A DNA stretch of 64,000 nt from Septoria linicola. Its lineage: Eukaryota; Ascomycota; Dothideomycetes; Mycosphaerellales; Mycosphaerellaceae. The stretch spans positions 1,054,001 through 1,118,000 of the forward strand of contig CP099422.1 of assembly GCA_024114885.1 (NCBI GenBank). Direction: 5' to 3'. A program made the position numbers and the translations under genes. The notes below the pieces were generated by a model, which was given only the letters and a program-made list of their open reading frames with translations, was not told where the DNA came from and made no database searches. Shown here one piece after another: positions 45,942 to 57,052 of the stretch (position 1 is its first letter; every line of letters starts with the position of its first letter).

Positions 45942-47850
45942 ATGACAAGCTGTCGAAAAACCACAACATCGCGACACACACCTCTTCTCGAAGAATCCGC
46001 CAATCACGGCAGTGTAAGTCTGATCATCGTGTTCGACCATCTATGCCTGAGCCTAACATGTCATAAAGTCACAAGAGCGCGCCATCATCCTCCCGCTCTT
46101 GAGGGAACAAATTATGGCTCTCAGTCAGAATCGCGCTTGCTGGCGGGCCAGTCAGGAGTTGCGCCAATCCAGGCCTGTCTCCAACGTTCCTCTGCGCGGA
46201 ACACATGGCCCGAAAACAGTTGTGCATATGAGCAACGCCGGTTTCAACGTCCTCCAGAGGGCCGTATTCGTCGACAGGCTGCAAGAGCAGAGCGTAGTCA
46301 GCAATGTCGACGCCGCCATCGATGCGGCTCTAGTCTACCTCGAGCGTCAAGGAGTCCTCCCATGCGCCAGAACACGCGCACAGTGCGTCACTGACAACTA
46401 CAATCTGGTCGAGCTTCTTTCAACCCCACGGGATGAGTCCGTCGAGTACGCTCACCCGCTCTCCTTCGACATGAGCACGCTCGATCTTGACAAGTTGCTT
46501 ACGCATTTGCGGCTATGGGCTTACTGCTTCGGACCTGATGAAGTTTATCAAGTGGGCGTCATTACAGAGGTTCTTGGCAGTCACGTCCTTCAGCTTTTCA
46601 ACGCAGAGCCAGAAAAGCTCCCGACGCGCACTATCTTCCTCGTGCGTCGCTGCATCCCATTGCAAGCCACGAGCATTTACTCGCAGGTCTGGACAGCCTT
46701 GACCCCAAGTTCCCAGTACGAGACCACTGCTCCAGTCGCCGCACCTCAAGCAGACCCTCTGCTCATCGACTTCACAATGGATTCCACAGTGCGCACAATC
46801 CATCACAACAGTGTCCCTGCTCCTGTGCCCGCTTCTCTACCGCGTCGCAAGTCTCGCCAAAACCTTCCATCGCATCCGCATCACCACAGCGCGACGCCAT
46901 ACATGGACAGGACGCCGGCGGAAATCCTTGCGGCAGGCAGCGGTGTGGACTCTGAGGAGGTGCATGGACGTCTCATTCTGGTGATTGCTCTCGACTATCG
47001 AAACTGCCAGATAAGAGATTTGCTCAATGAGAAGCGTGTGCAAGAAGAAGGTCGCGAAACGTTCAAGAAAGGCAGTAATGTAGTGCTGCAGCGCATCAAA
47101 CATGCATTGCAGCACAGTTTTGGTCATGGCAACTACAACGCCAACTTTGCCTCCTACAAAGCTGCACGCGATGGCGATGCCGCAGCTAGAGCTCGATGGC
47201 TAACTGCACTGACAACTGCTGCGCCGCGTGCTTGGCACATTGCTGCCTCCTGTGCTCTTTGCAACAAAGGGACAAATCATACGCCTAAGCACAGCGCTGA
47301 ATCTCCGGACGACACACCAGACCCAGCAGTGCCTGGAGATGCACAACCAGCAGCTGATGAGCTTGGCGGTGCTATGTATATTGCCGCTACCACCGCGCCA
47401 GATCCACAGAGTCCATCTATGGCGAAGTGCAAGCGCAAGCGCTCGAGACATGACTCAGTGGTGGGCGAGGAGTCCGGGAAGCGTGCAAAATGCACACACC
47501 CTGTACCCTCCAACATTACTCCAACTATTCCACAGCCTGCATCTGCCTTCGCAGATACATACGAAAGCCAGGACGCCATCAACTCAACTGCTGGATCGCT
47601 CCCACCTGACCGCAGCGACCAAGGCAACGCTGCTCTGACCCATTCACAACCACGCGACTACGCGATGCAGAGTGATCTCGCGCACAACGTCGACACCGAG
47701 CAAGGCGCAAGCGCACTAAGCGACGAACTCAACACAACAGCTGCGGCTGACCACCACGATGAGTGGGCCTGCATCTTCTGCAGCGGTACGCTGTACCATC
47801 ACCAAGCTGGCTGTGTGATGCAATTCGACCTCGATGAGTCCGAGAACTAG
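45942..47850 (+). CDS. Orphan protein B of a paralogous pair, C-x2-C domain (617 aa)
   Basis: Exons 45942-46013 and 46069-47850; the intron has GTAAGT, a CTAAC branch site and an AAG acceptor, and the frame is continuous (NHGS|SQERAIIL). The N-terminal 200 residues look folded (DAAIDAALVYLERQGVLPC, TLDLDKLLTHLRLWAYCFG). After a His/Pro-rich linker comes the domain shared with the 41466 gene: DYRNCQIRDLLNEKRVQEEG, ALQHSFGHGNY, SYKAARDG, then SCALC. A basic cluster (KCKRKRSRHD) follows. The very C-terminus has a second metal-binding-like set, WACIFCSGTLYHHQAGCVMQ. No known family; zinc binding and nuclear location are inferred from Cys/His spacing and basic clusters. Confidence 0.68.
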
Positions 47851-48605
47851 GAAGTCAGAGCACGTACTCAGCAGGGAAATTGTCACATGAAACCAAGGGA
47901 GATGGGGACCGAGAGTGCAGACTTCGCGCGCAGTTCATACGAGATGAAGTGCTAAGAAGAGCTCTCCAGATACACGAGGCTGGGGAGTAAGATAATGGGC
48001 ACTAGGTAGCGTCACTCTAGTCTTTCGCGGTCTACATAGCTCATGATATGCATCGGAATTCAACTCAAGTCATTGTTCACATCACGCTACATCATTCCCA
48101 ATCTTAGCAGTGTACAACACGATCGTACTTGCGGGCACCGCTCTCTGTGTATGTTCTTCGTCGGAACGTCCTGGACGCATCCATTCGACATTACTTTGAA
48201 TCAATGGGTTATCATTCAAGCTGAGTTTTGTGACAAGCGTGGAAAACATCATCCCGAGCATAGTAGCACCATTACACGCATTGCTCTGCGTCTGGTTCAC
48301 CAGTTATGGCTGCTGATGCTCCAGTCTGGGCTGAATGCGTTAGAATCGGCTTTGAGTCGTTCTGGAGATCCAAGCCTAGAATTCCGGCCTCCATTGTTGC
48401 TATCACACCTGCTCTTTGTACGTGTGGCCCACTTCCTTTTAAGCTATCAAAGTCCGCACTGTAGTAGTATTCCAGATAGCGATGGGCAAAGGAGCGACTT
48501 GACACATGAGGAACGAGATGGATGAAGAACCGAGGACCACGATAAAAGAAATGTTCATCCATGGCTAAGCTACTGCTATGCTCAAACCAATCATTAATCG
48601 AGCAC
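47851..48605. other. Convergent intergenic, 755 bp
   Basis: Between orphan B and the rhodopsin-family gene 3' ends. No feature recognised. Confidence 0.45.
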
Positions 48606-50033
48606 TCAAAGAGTCTCGTATGGTCTCTTCCTCCCATGGCTAATGCTTTGGGATTCTGTCGGTGTCGTACTCGCCTTTCTAGACACTGACTGATTGCTGT
48701 TTGGCACACTGCCATCGCGATTTTGCTGGTAGACTCTCTCGATGTCATCGTTGGCATCGAAGCCTGATGCCTGGATGGAGCGTAGAAACTTCTTCTTGCT
48801 CAAGAAGTTGAAACGACTTCGAGACGTCGATTCACTGGCTTTTGGTTCGGTGGGTGCACTCTTTTCGGCACTCCATGCCTTCTGTCTGCCGTAGCGGAGG
48901 AAGGTATACAGGTTCCGGAACGCTAGGGACCACTTCAGCAAATGAGCAATACCCATGTCGCTAGGTAACTTACCAGGCATGCAGGCACAGAACATGCCCA
49001 GAGTGATCTCAATGAAGCACCTTCACACAACATGGTCAGCTCAGTCGTACTCGGTGCAGCGTGGTGATCGGGCTTACCATATTTCGATATCCAGTGTATT
49101 CGCTCCGAGGTTTCCGATCATCCTATCAAATCTGTATAGGTGATAGAAGCGCAGACAACCTGCAATCGTTGACAAGCCACCGACTGTGAAGATGGCTAGA
49201 ATTGCCAGTCTTTGCTTCGGCGGCAGTCTCAACTTAGCCACGGGGTATATGGGCAGGATCAATACCATGACATCGGTTGCCAAGTTGACACCGTTCACCG
49301 CTGCGAGATTTCAGTACAATTCGTCAAATGCTCAGAAAGGCCTTACACAAAATCCACGACGACTGTCTAATGCACCGTCCGGGTACAGTGGGGTCCCAGT
49401 AGCGTTGCGCAGGTACGCATTGGACGCCCCAGACTACGAATGAGCTGATGTAGTGAGCGGTAAGGAGAGCAATCATGGCCATCGTGAAGCGCCAAAAGCA
49501 GCTGTAAAGGTTGTCCGCGATCCGTAGATATCGGATACATATGGAGAGCTTAAAGACATACAACGACGTAATCGTCAAGATCTGGATGACCCATGTTTCC
49601 TACGCATATGTTAGCCGGCACGTTACAGAAGAGCACACAGCAATTTATACAATCAGGATTCTTTGAAGCCAGGCGAACGGCGTCTGCCCCGTCCCTGGAC
49701 CGGTGTATATTCCTCGTGCTTGTACAGACGTCAATGCGGCGAGAGCAACCGTGGGCGCGAGACAAAAGAAGGTCGTCCAATCGTCCCATCCTCCAGCACT
49801 GCGCTTCAGGTAGAGCGCGATAGCACGGCATGTTACAGCAAACACTAGGTTGTCCAGTATTAGCAATATAATGTGTTAAATGCCGAACGGCAATGGTCCT
49901 TACCCGCTAGACTCAGGAAGACTCCGTTGATAGCATAAAGTGTGATGACCTGGCCATGCTCTACGAAACCAGAGGAGCCCTGCGCGACTTCACCCGGTGA
50001 CGCGTTTGCCTTTACTGATGGTGAGACGCTCAT
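48606..50033 (-). CDS. Fungal rhodopsin-domain integral membrane protein (387 aa)
   Basis: Six exons: 50033-49904, 49844-49651, 49599-49347, 49300-49078, 49020-48974, 48922-48606; all GT-AG, phases close. This is the large fungal 'rhodopsin domain' family (PTH11-like seven-span proteins, often called plasma-membrane receptors). Evidence: multiple spans, the loop GGWDDWTTFF after TM2, RYWDPTVPGRC with its conserved Cys, NLATDVMVLILPIYPVAKL, the TM6 stretch QRLAILAIFTVGGLSTIAGC and the ending CFIEITLGMFCACMPAFRNL. The C-terminal 95 residues are a cytoplasmic Ser-rich tail. Ligand and function are unknown for almost all members; in plant pathogens some respond to host surfaces. Confidence 0.88.
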
Positions 50034-51141
50034 GGTGATCACGGTCACCAAGTGGTCGCAATATACGAAGTAGATACGAAGTCGGTCGTGATGAAAGAGT
50101 TAGGCGTGCTGTAGGAAGGCTTAAGACGGCCAGCACTTAATCCTGGTTCAGTGGGCAACGTGGACTATTTGGGGACAGGGAGCCCTCGTGGTCAAAGCTG
50201 CCCAATGGACAGCTCATCGACGACTGTCGGCTAGATTTACCGTGTGCGCTAGTATAGACAAGTCAGAATGGCACCAAAGAGCGCTGCATCTCAAATGCCT
50301 GCGATGCTCTCGCACAACATAGTCTTGGAGGGCGTATAGCGCAGGCTTGAATTGTCTGCTTGAATGTCTTGATCGGGCAAGCGGTTTGGCCTGTGTCGTC
50401 TCCATTACCACAACGAGAGCTTGGTATACATCTGCAATGACACTGAGTGGCTGGAACAAATACGATAAGATGCAGATCTTGCACTTTCTTTGCTTGCAAG
50501 CGGAGACCACGACTCAAGAAGCATGTTGATGATGAGCTTTCAACAAGCTTCCGCGCCTGATCACCAACGGGCCGTCCGCTTCGGACGACTTCCACTCGCC
50601 CTGCGCAATGGACTCGTCAAATTGGTTGTTGATCTCGGCTTGCCGACAAGAACTTGCTTCCTTCGCCTTCCTTCTTGAAGCAGACGCCGGCATGAAATTC
50701 TTTGCGATTCGACATCCACGGACCCCTACCGGTTTTGCCGGAGCTACCGTTTGTTGCTGACTTTCCCGCTCAATAGCGAGACGTCAGACTAATGGCGGTG
50801 CTGTTCGATCGCGTGCGTTCTCACCAGCTGAGAACGCTTGGGCAGAGCGAGCATTGATCAATGATGCATGCACGCTCATGGCTTCACGTGTCTGGTTGTT
50901 GAGGACAGACTATCGGACCATGATTTTCCAGCCGCACTCTGCCCCTTCCCTTGGCATGTAGCCTGCACGACAGGTCGTCTGTCAAGACTCGTGTTGGGGC
51001 GGTGGTCGCTGATCACATCTGTCGTCATTTCGACTGCCACTGACTCACGCGTTGGCTGCAACCATAAGCTGCCAAAAGGTAAGCAACGTTGTATGGAAAC
51101 CAAGCGCGACAAGGACAGCTCTTTGCACGATTGCGACGAAG
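50034..51141. other. Divergent intergenic, about 1.1 kb
   Basis: Promoters of the rhodopsin-family gene (left) and the peroxygenase (right). No supported frame or repeat. Confidence 0.45.
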
Positions 51142-52505
51142 ATGCTATCATTGACGATATTGTTCTCCTTGCTAGAGCTCAGCTTAGCTTTTCCTGCAGA
51201 CTTGCAAGGCCTACTATCACAAGACACATCATTAGCGAAACGTCAATTGCCTATCTTGATACCACCCTTCGATGCCAACCTTCAACGCGTCGAAACCACG
51301 GGCAAATACAAGTTTGTGCCACCCGGCAAGGGCGACCAAAGAGGCCCATGTCCAGCACTCAATGCGCTAGCAAATCATAACTATCTGCCTCACAATGGCA
51401 TTGCAACGATTCCGCAGTTCATCGAAGCGACTGGAAAGGGTCAGTTCTGATCACGACTCTGCACATGCCAAACGCTAAACGACAATCAGGCTTTGGAATG
51501 TCTGTTGACCTTTCCACCTTGCTTGCAATCTATGCTGCAATCATGGACGGCAATCTGAGCCAGTGGTCCATCGGCGGAGCAGACTCCCTTGTAGGCATCC
51601 TGGGCGGAGTCCTAGGACAACCCCAAGGCCTCACTGGGTCGCACAACAAGTACGAGGGAGATGGAAGTCCTACCAGAGGAGACCTTTATACTTCTGGTAA
51701 TTCACATCTATTACAGCTCAAGCAGTTCCAGGAGCTCTACGATCGTGGCAAAGCTAAGGACGACTACGACCTGGAACTGCTGACAGATTATCGCTGGGAT
51801 CGTTTCCAAAATGGCATTGCAACAAATCCATATTTCTTCTATGGGGCTTTTGCTGGTTTCACCGCTCAACCCGCAGCTTGGGCATTCGTGTACCGCATGA
51901 TGGGCAATAAGTCGGCCGAGTACCCGAAAGGCAAGCTCAACGGTTCCATCTTGAAGTCCTTCTACTCCATCACAGGGAAAGATGGAGAGTTCAAATACAC
52001 TCCTGGCCATGAAAGATTTCCAGACAACTGGTATAAGCGTCACCCGATAGATGCTTACTCCTCGGTTTATGTTCAGCAAGACGCCACATATATGACGTTC
52101 AAATATCCGAGCTTGGCCAGTGTGGGCGGCAACACCGGCAAAGTCAACACATACTCTGGCATTGACTGGGGAAATCTCACAGGAGGTGTGATCAACTCTG
52201 CGGATCTATTGGAAGGCAATAATGCTCCATGCTTCCTTTTCCAGCTCGCAATACAAATGTTACCTGATGCTTTGGAAGGTCTTTTCGACAACATTAGCCC
52301 TGCGCTGGACCTGCTTGCTCCTGTGACGAGTAAGCTCGTCGATACCCTGGACTGCCCTCAGCTGGACGCTCTCAACAGGAATGATATCCGAGCTGCCTTT
52401 GCGAAGTACCCAGGCTATACCAAATCGTACAATGGTTACAAAGGATCTCCGAAGAAGTCTTCTGCACCCGCTGGAGGCCTTCTCGGAAAGCTTTTGGGTG
52501 GATGA
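51142..52505 (+). CDS. Secreted heme-thiolate peroxygenase (chloroperoxidase/UPO family, 437 aa)
   Basis: Exons 51142-51439 and 51490-52505 (GTCAGT...ATCAG), in frame. The start was chosen at the Met in front of a clear signal peptide (LSLTILFSLLELSLA); the frame upstream is not secretory. A KR dipeptide near residue 34 could be a Kex2 site. The heme-thiolate cysteine is C70 in RGPCPALNALANHNYLP; the acid-base/Mg motif is E155-G-D157 followed by S-P-T-R162-G-D, i.e. the E-G-D form of unspecific peroxygenases and not the E-H-D of classical chloroperoxidase. UPOs use hydrogen peroxide to hydroxylate or halogenate organic substrates outside the cell. The Gly/Lys-rich C-terminal tail (~35 aa) is unusual. 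Long-type UPO by size; substrate unknown. Confidence 0.9.
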
Positions 52506-52809
52506 TCGTTGTTGGAATAATGCGATGTACTTTTAGCGATCTGTAATATATGTATTTGTGCACACTCCCACACCCTTCATGTTTGTAGATGCCTTGTCAG
52601 GTAGCACAGAGACTGTCACAGTCGCTGATACCTATCTGCAGCCTTGGCAAAGGATCTGGCCAGCAACAGGCATCCAACACATGTATAAGGCATCCATAAA
52701 CATTGCACCATTGATCCGCGCGGGCTATGTCAGCTGGCAATGGATCTGTAGAACCTCAGTGAATTCGCCGTGTCCCTCACCCAAATTCAGAGAAACAGTG
52801 CATCCCAAT
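52506..52809. other. Intergenic, 304 bp
   Basis: Promoter of the kinesin gene. An upstream in-frame ATG at 52579 would add a non-kinesin leader and was not chosen. Confidence 0.4.
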
Positions 52810-54038
52810 ATGGACGACTTCTACCGCGAGAACGCAGCTTTATACAAGAAGTTGGTGGACGCTTTCGATCCAAATGCTACGGCAACACACTTCAGTCGTC
52901 ATCATCCTGCTGCTAGTGACCGGGTCAAACCGCAAGACTGTCCCTCAGACCAAGTTTCGAATGCAATGCTGGTCGTCGCCCGCATTCGACCCATGCTGGC
53001 CGATGATTTAGCAGAAAGGTTTCCTTGCGCTGCGTATGCGAGATTCGACGAGAAAACAGGCCAGAGCAAAATGATCGATCTTCACAATCTATACAATTAT
53101 CCTTATGGACCTCCGAAGCTCAAGGTGCGAAGCTGTTCAAGATAATTGATCGTTGAGCCATGCTGACATTTCTTTTCGCTGTACAGTCCACGAAGCATAA
53201 TCTCGACATCATCTACTCCGCCGACACGACCACTGAAGCAATCTACAACGACCAGGTTGCAGAGCTTGTGTCGCTTGCCAGGTCAGGCGGCACTGGCACA
53301 CTATTCGCTTATGGCCAGACTGGCTCGGGGAAGACCTACACGATCAGTAAACTCCAAGAGCTGGCCGCTTGCTCACTGCTAGATCAGACATCGGACCGCA
53401 GTCATATAGAACTGTACATCACGATCTGCGACCTCGCTGGCAACTCTGCATTCGACTTACTAAACTCTCGCAAGCCTGTATCAATTCTCCAGGACGCCTC
53501 GGGGGAGATTCATCTTTCAGGTGCACAAGAACGTCGCTTGCCGACGAGAGCGGAAGTCCTCGACCTGCTCGCAGAAGCTGCTGCATTCAGACAAACAGCT
53601 CCGACGCTGAAGAACGATACTTCTTCTCGATCACACAGCATTTGCCGAATCCGGATCAAAGATAAAACACTTGATGCAGATACACCAGGAGGACTTTTGT
53701 ACCTCGTTGACCTCGCAGGCTCCGAAGCTGCTCGAGACATCGTGTCCCATGGCGCCGACCGTATGCGTGAGACTCGGGAGATCAACATGAGCTTGTCGGT
53801 GCTTAAGGAGTGCATTCGTGGAAGAGCAGAGGGCGTACGCAATCCTGAGAAGAAAGTACATATTCCTGTTCGAGGAAGTGCTTTGACGAGAGTGCTGAAG
53901 CATGTCTTCGAGCCAGGTAGTGCGTCAGAGAGCAAGACCGTCGTGATCGCGTGTGTCAATCCAAGCCTGGCGGACGTGACTGCGAGCAAGAACACTTTGA
54001 GGTACGCTGAGATGCTGAGAGCGTCGGGACAGGTATGA
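52810..54038 (+). CDS. Motor-only kinesin-like protein (388 aa)
   Basis: Exons 52810-53124 and 53187-54038 (GTGCGA...GTACAG). Nearly the whole product is a kinesin motor: first strand VVARIRPML, then QVAELVSLARSGGTGTLFAYGQTGSGKTYT (written here as a region) with P-loop G148-T155, switch I NDTSSRSHSICRI, switch II LVDLAGSEAA, HIPVRGSALTRVLKHVFEP and NTLRYAEMLR. The order and spacing are nearest to kinesin-13 (microtubule-depolymerising) motors. Unlike known family members it has no coiled coil, neck or cargo tail: the chain ends eight residues after the last helix motif. The N-terminal ~60 residues are hydrophilic. It could be a minimal motor, a partner of a separate tail protein, or a truncated paralogue. 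Confidence 0.85.
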
Positions 54039-54967
54039 GAGATAGGTGATATGTTCTCGCGCAGGACCATATCGACCCTCGAATGATCATCCGTCGCTCT
54101 TTTGTGCTTGTTACCGCCAGAGTGGTCCGAGAAGCATGGCATGCTCCAAGTATAGACGTATTCCTCCACTTCCATGCATCTTCTTCCTCGCTCCTGCTCT
54201 TGCTCTCTTCCACGCCGATCGCAGTCAAGTCATCGTTCTCGAGATAGAAGCTCGAGTGTGCTCATCAGCTATCTAGTGGGCATATCGCACCGCATGCAGC
54301 TCGTCTGCATCTGCGCATCGGCCGTGGGGTGGAGACCCGGGCTCCAGAACATAACATAAGGTGAGGCAGCACTTCACACATGTTCAAGATGCAAGCATGG
54401 ACTCTTTTCATGTGCCTCGAGCTTTGTCGACCTGAGACACAACACCGTCATGGCGTGTAACTAAGGTTCCAGGATTCCCAGCAGTTCTGGACCTCTCCCT
54501 TGTCCTGGGATCCCACTTCAGCTTTCCTCGGAGCTCTTCTGCTGCAGCAACTGTCACAGGCAAAAGATGGGGATGTCTGAAGAATCTGAAGACAAAGCCA
54601 AACTGCCAGCTATGCTATGTCGGCACCGCTACGGGACCGAAAGTGTTGGTAGCTATAGCACAGAAGAGGAGCACAAAACTGAAGAGGTCAGCGGAAGCTC
54701 TCTGTGGCACAGGATCGCCAGACAAAAGGCAATCCGCTTCGCTATTGGTCAGCACGGGCAACACAGCACGAGGCGCACGCGCAAGTCTGCCAGATCTTGG
54801 GTGGAATCTAGCGTCTTGCTTGGTGGGTGATTTCACTTCTTGGTAGGTGTTGTTTCTCCTCGAGGTTGACCTGCATCTATCTTGTGCGTCGCGATCATCG
54901 CTTGCTATCTCCTCTCAATCTGTGGTGTATCCGACTGCCCGCGTCCTGCGGAGGCAAGCCACTCAAC
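54039..54967. other. Intergenic, about 0.9 kb
   Basis: Holds the P450 promoter. An 87-codon plus-strand frame at 54567-54830 has an ATG but no domain or homology cue and is not called. Confidence 0.4.
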
Positions 54968-56707
54968 ATGAGCAGCAACGTGATTCAAAGAGCTCTAGAA
55001 TGGCGACCTATATCTGAAGACTTCCGACTGTCGACCTTTGCAAGCGAATGCATGAGTTCTGTGCGTTGGACATCTGGACTGGCAATATCTGGAATCCTCT
55101 TTGCAACATGCGCAGCATATGTCATCTACCAGCTCTATCTCCATCCTCTTGCGAAATATCCAGGACCAACACTTGGAAAGCTAACGCAATGGTATGATGT
55201 ATACCATGCATACATCGGCGACAAGCACATCCTCTTCTACCATCTGCACAAGAAGTACGGCACAGTTGTGCGCTTCTCGCCCAATTCTTTGAGCATCAAT
55301 GATCCGGCTGCTCTCAAAGTAATCTATGCCCATGGAGCGAATGTACAGAAGTCTGTGTTCTACAAGTGCTTTCGAGCAGCTCCGCAGGCGATTAGTACTC
55401 TCTTGGCGACAGAGAAAGCGCATCATGCCCGGAAGCGCAGAGTCATGGGTCAGGCTTTCTCGGATAGTGCGATGAAGGGTGTGGAACAGTATGTGCTTGG
55501 TCATGTGGAGGATCTGGTGAATCGGGTCGGCGAAGTCGTGGAGAGTTCGGATAGTGGGAAGGGTTGGAGCAAGCCTCTTGATATGGCGAGCTGGTGCAAT
55601 TGGCTTGTGTTTGACATTATGGGAGACCTCGTCTTTGGCCGTGAGTAATGCCAGGAAGTAATAGCGCTGAACGCCGACTGACATTTGGTGATAGGATCAT
55701 TTGGCACACTCGGCGAAAGAGTCGAGAACAGACGAGGCATCTTCCTTCTCGGACGAGCAGCCAGGAGGAATTATGTTGTTGCCGCTATGCCGGCTCTGCT
55801 CTACACAGGCCTCGAAAAGGTCCTGCCAATTCTACGAGGACTCTACCTTGATCGATGCCAGTACCTCGCCTTCGGCAAGAAGCAAGTCATGGAAGTCATG
55901 GAGCGCCAGAAAAGAGGAGTGGGCGAAGGCCGAAAAGACATTTTCTCATTCCTGCTCACTGCCAAGGATCCAGAGACTGGAGAGGGAGTGCCTATGCCTG
56001 AGTTGTGGATGGAGGCGAACACTTTGATTGTGGCTGGAAGTGATACCACGTCTACAACACTGGCAGCCACGCTATACTACTTGCTTCACAACACTCACAC
56101 TCTACGAAAGCTGGAGAATGAAGTGCGTGGGACATTCAAGTCACGATCTGAGATCAAGATGGGGCCGCAAATGCAGTCATGCACATATTTGCGTGCTGTG
56201 ATCGACGAGACGATGCGGATGACACCTGCTGTGGGTGGTGTGCTGCCACGAGAAGTCTTGCCTGGTGGTCTTTCCATCCCAGCTCTCAACCTCGAGCTCC
56301 CAGCTGGCGTCGATGTAGGTGTACCTGTCTACGCCATCCATCACCACTCGGACTTCGTGGTCGCGCCATTCATATTCGATCCCGCACGATGGCTTCCTAC
56401 GAAAGACGGCCAAGAGCCACATGCACAGAATCGCGAGGCGCTCAACTCTGTTTTCAATCCATTCTCGATCGGACATCGTGGTTGTCTAGGGAAGCCGTTG
56501 GTGTATATGGAGTTGTGCATAGCCGTGGCAAGATTAGTCTTTGAGTATGATATGCGGCTGTCGGACGACCAGCATGTTTCCGGGTTCATCAAGAAGGAGA
56601 TTCGCAGTGGGAAGAGGCAGCCGTATGAGTACCAGCTGCAGGACTGGTTCATGAGTAGGAATGAGGGGCCTTGGGCTGAGTTCAAAGCGCGAGAAGGTGT
56701 GCGGTAA
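54968..56707 (+). CDS. Cytochrome P450 monooxygenase (561 aa)
   Basis: Exons 54968-55640 and 55695-56707 (GTGAGT...ATAG), in frame. An N-terminal hydrophobic anchor (SGLAISGILFATCAAYVIYQ, residues ~38-57) is followed by LHPLAKYPGPTLGKL, the usual P450 entry. The I-helix oxygen motif is AGSDTTSTTL, the K-helix E-x-x-R is DETMRM, the PERF-like segment is FDPARWLPT and the heme loop is FSIGHRGCLGK with the axial Cys at residue 488. It is a membrane-bound class II enzyme of the endoplasmic reticulum that needs a reductase. Fungal P450s with this anchor and PGP hinge often act in xenobiotic or secondary metabolism; the substrate cannot be read. The nearby peroxygenase is another oxidative enzyme but no biosynthetic core gene is present. 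Confidence 0.92.
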
Positions 56708-57052
56708 CACAGTGTCAATGAGCGCCTGCGAAAGCAACTCTTTCGTTCCTAGTACGCTTGCCCCTATAAAGCCCAAGGGCTGTTGGCTACTCTGTCTGCG
56801 GCTCTCTGCTCAAGCTCAAGTCTATGTCGCCAAAGCTGGCGCGTGAAGGGAAGCAGGTGCCTCAGTGCTATGTACACATCTTGCTCCACCGCACTATGAC
56901 GAGCCTCCTTTTTCCCAGGTAGTGCTCACATATCCATACCGACCAGTACTACAAAAGCACTGCTGCACGATCGCGGATGTGGCGTCACGCCATGGATCTA
57001 GCCGCCATCATCCATGAGCTGAGCATGGCGTGGGCAACGGCGACACAGCGAC
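56708..57052. other. Intergenic, 345 bp
   Basis: Promoter of the ankyrin-repeat gene; nothing else recognised. Confidence 0.4.

Noticed and set aside
54567..54830. 87-codon frame upstream of the P450
   Set aside because: ATG present but no domain, weak composition signal and no splice context; could be coding but unsupported.
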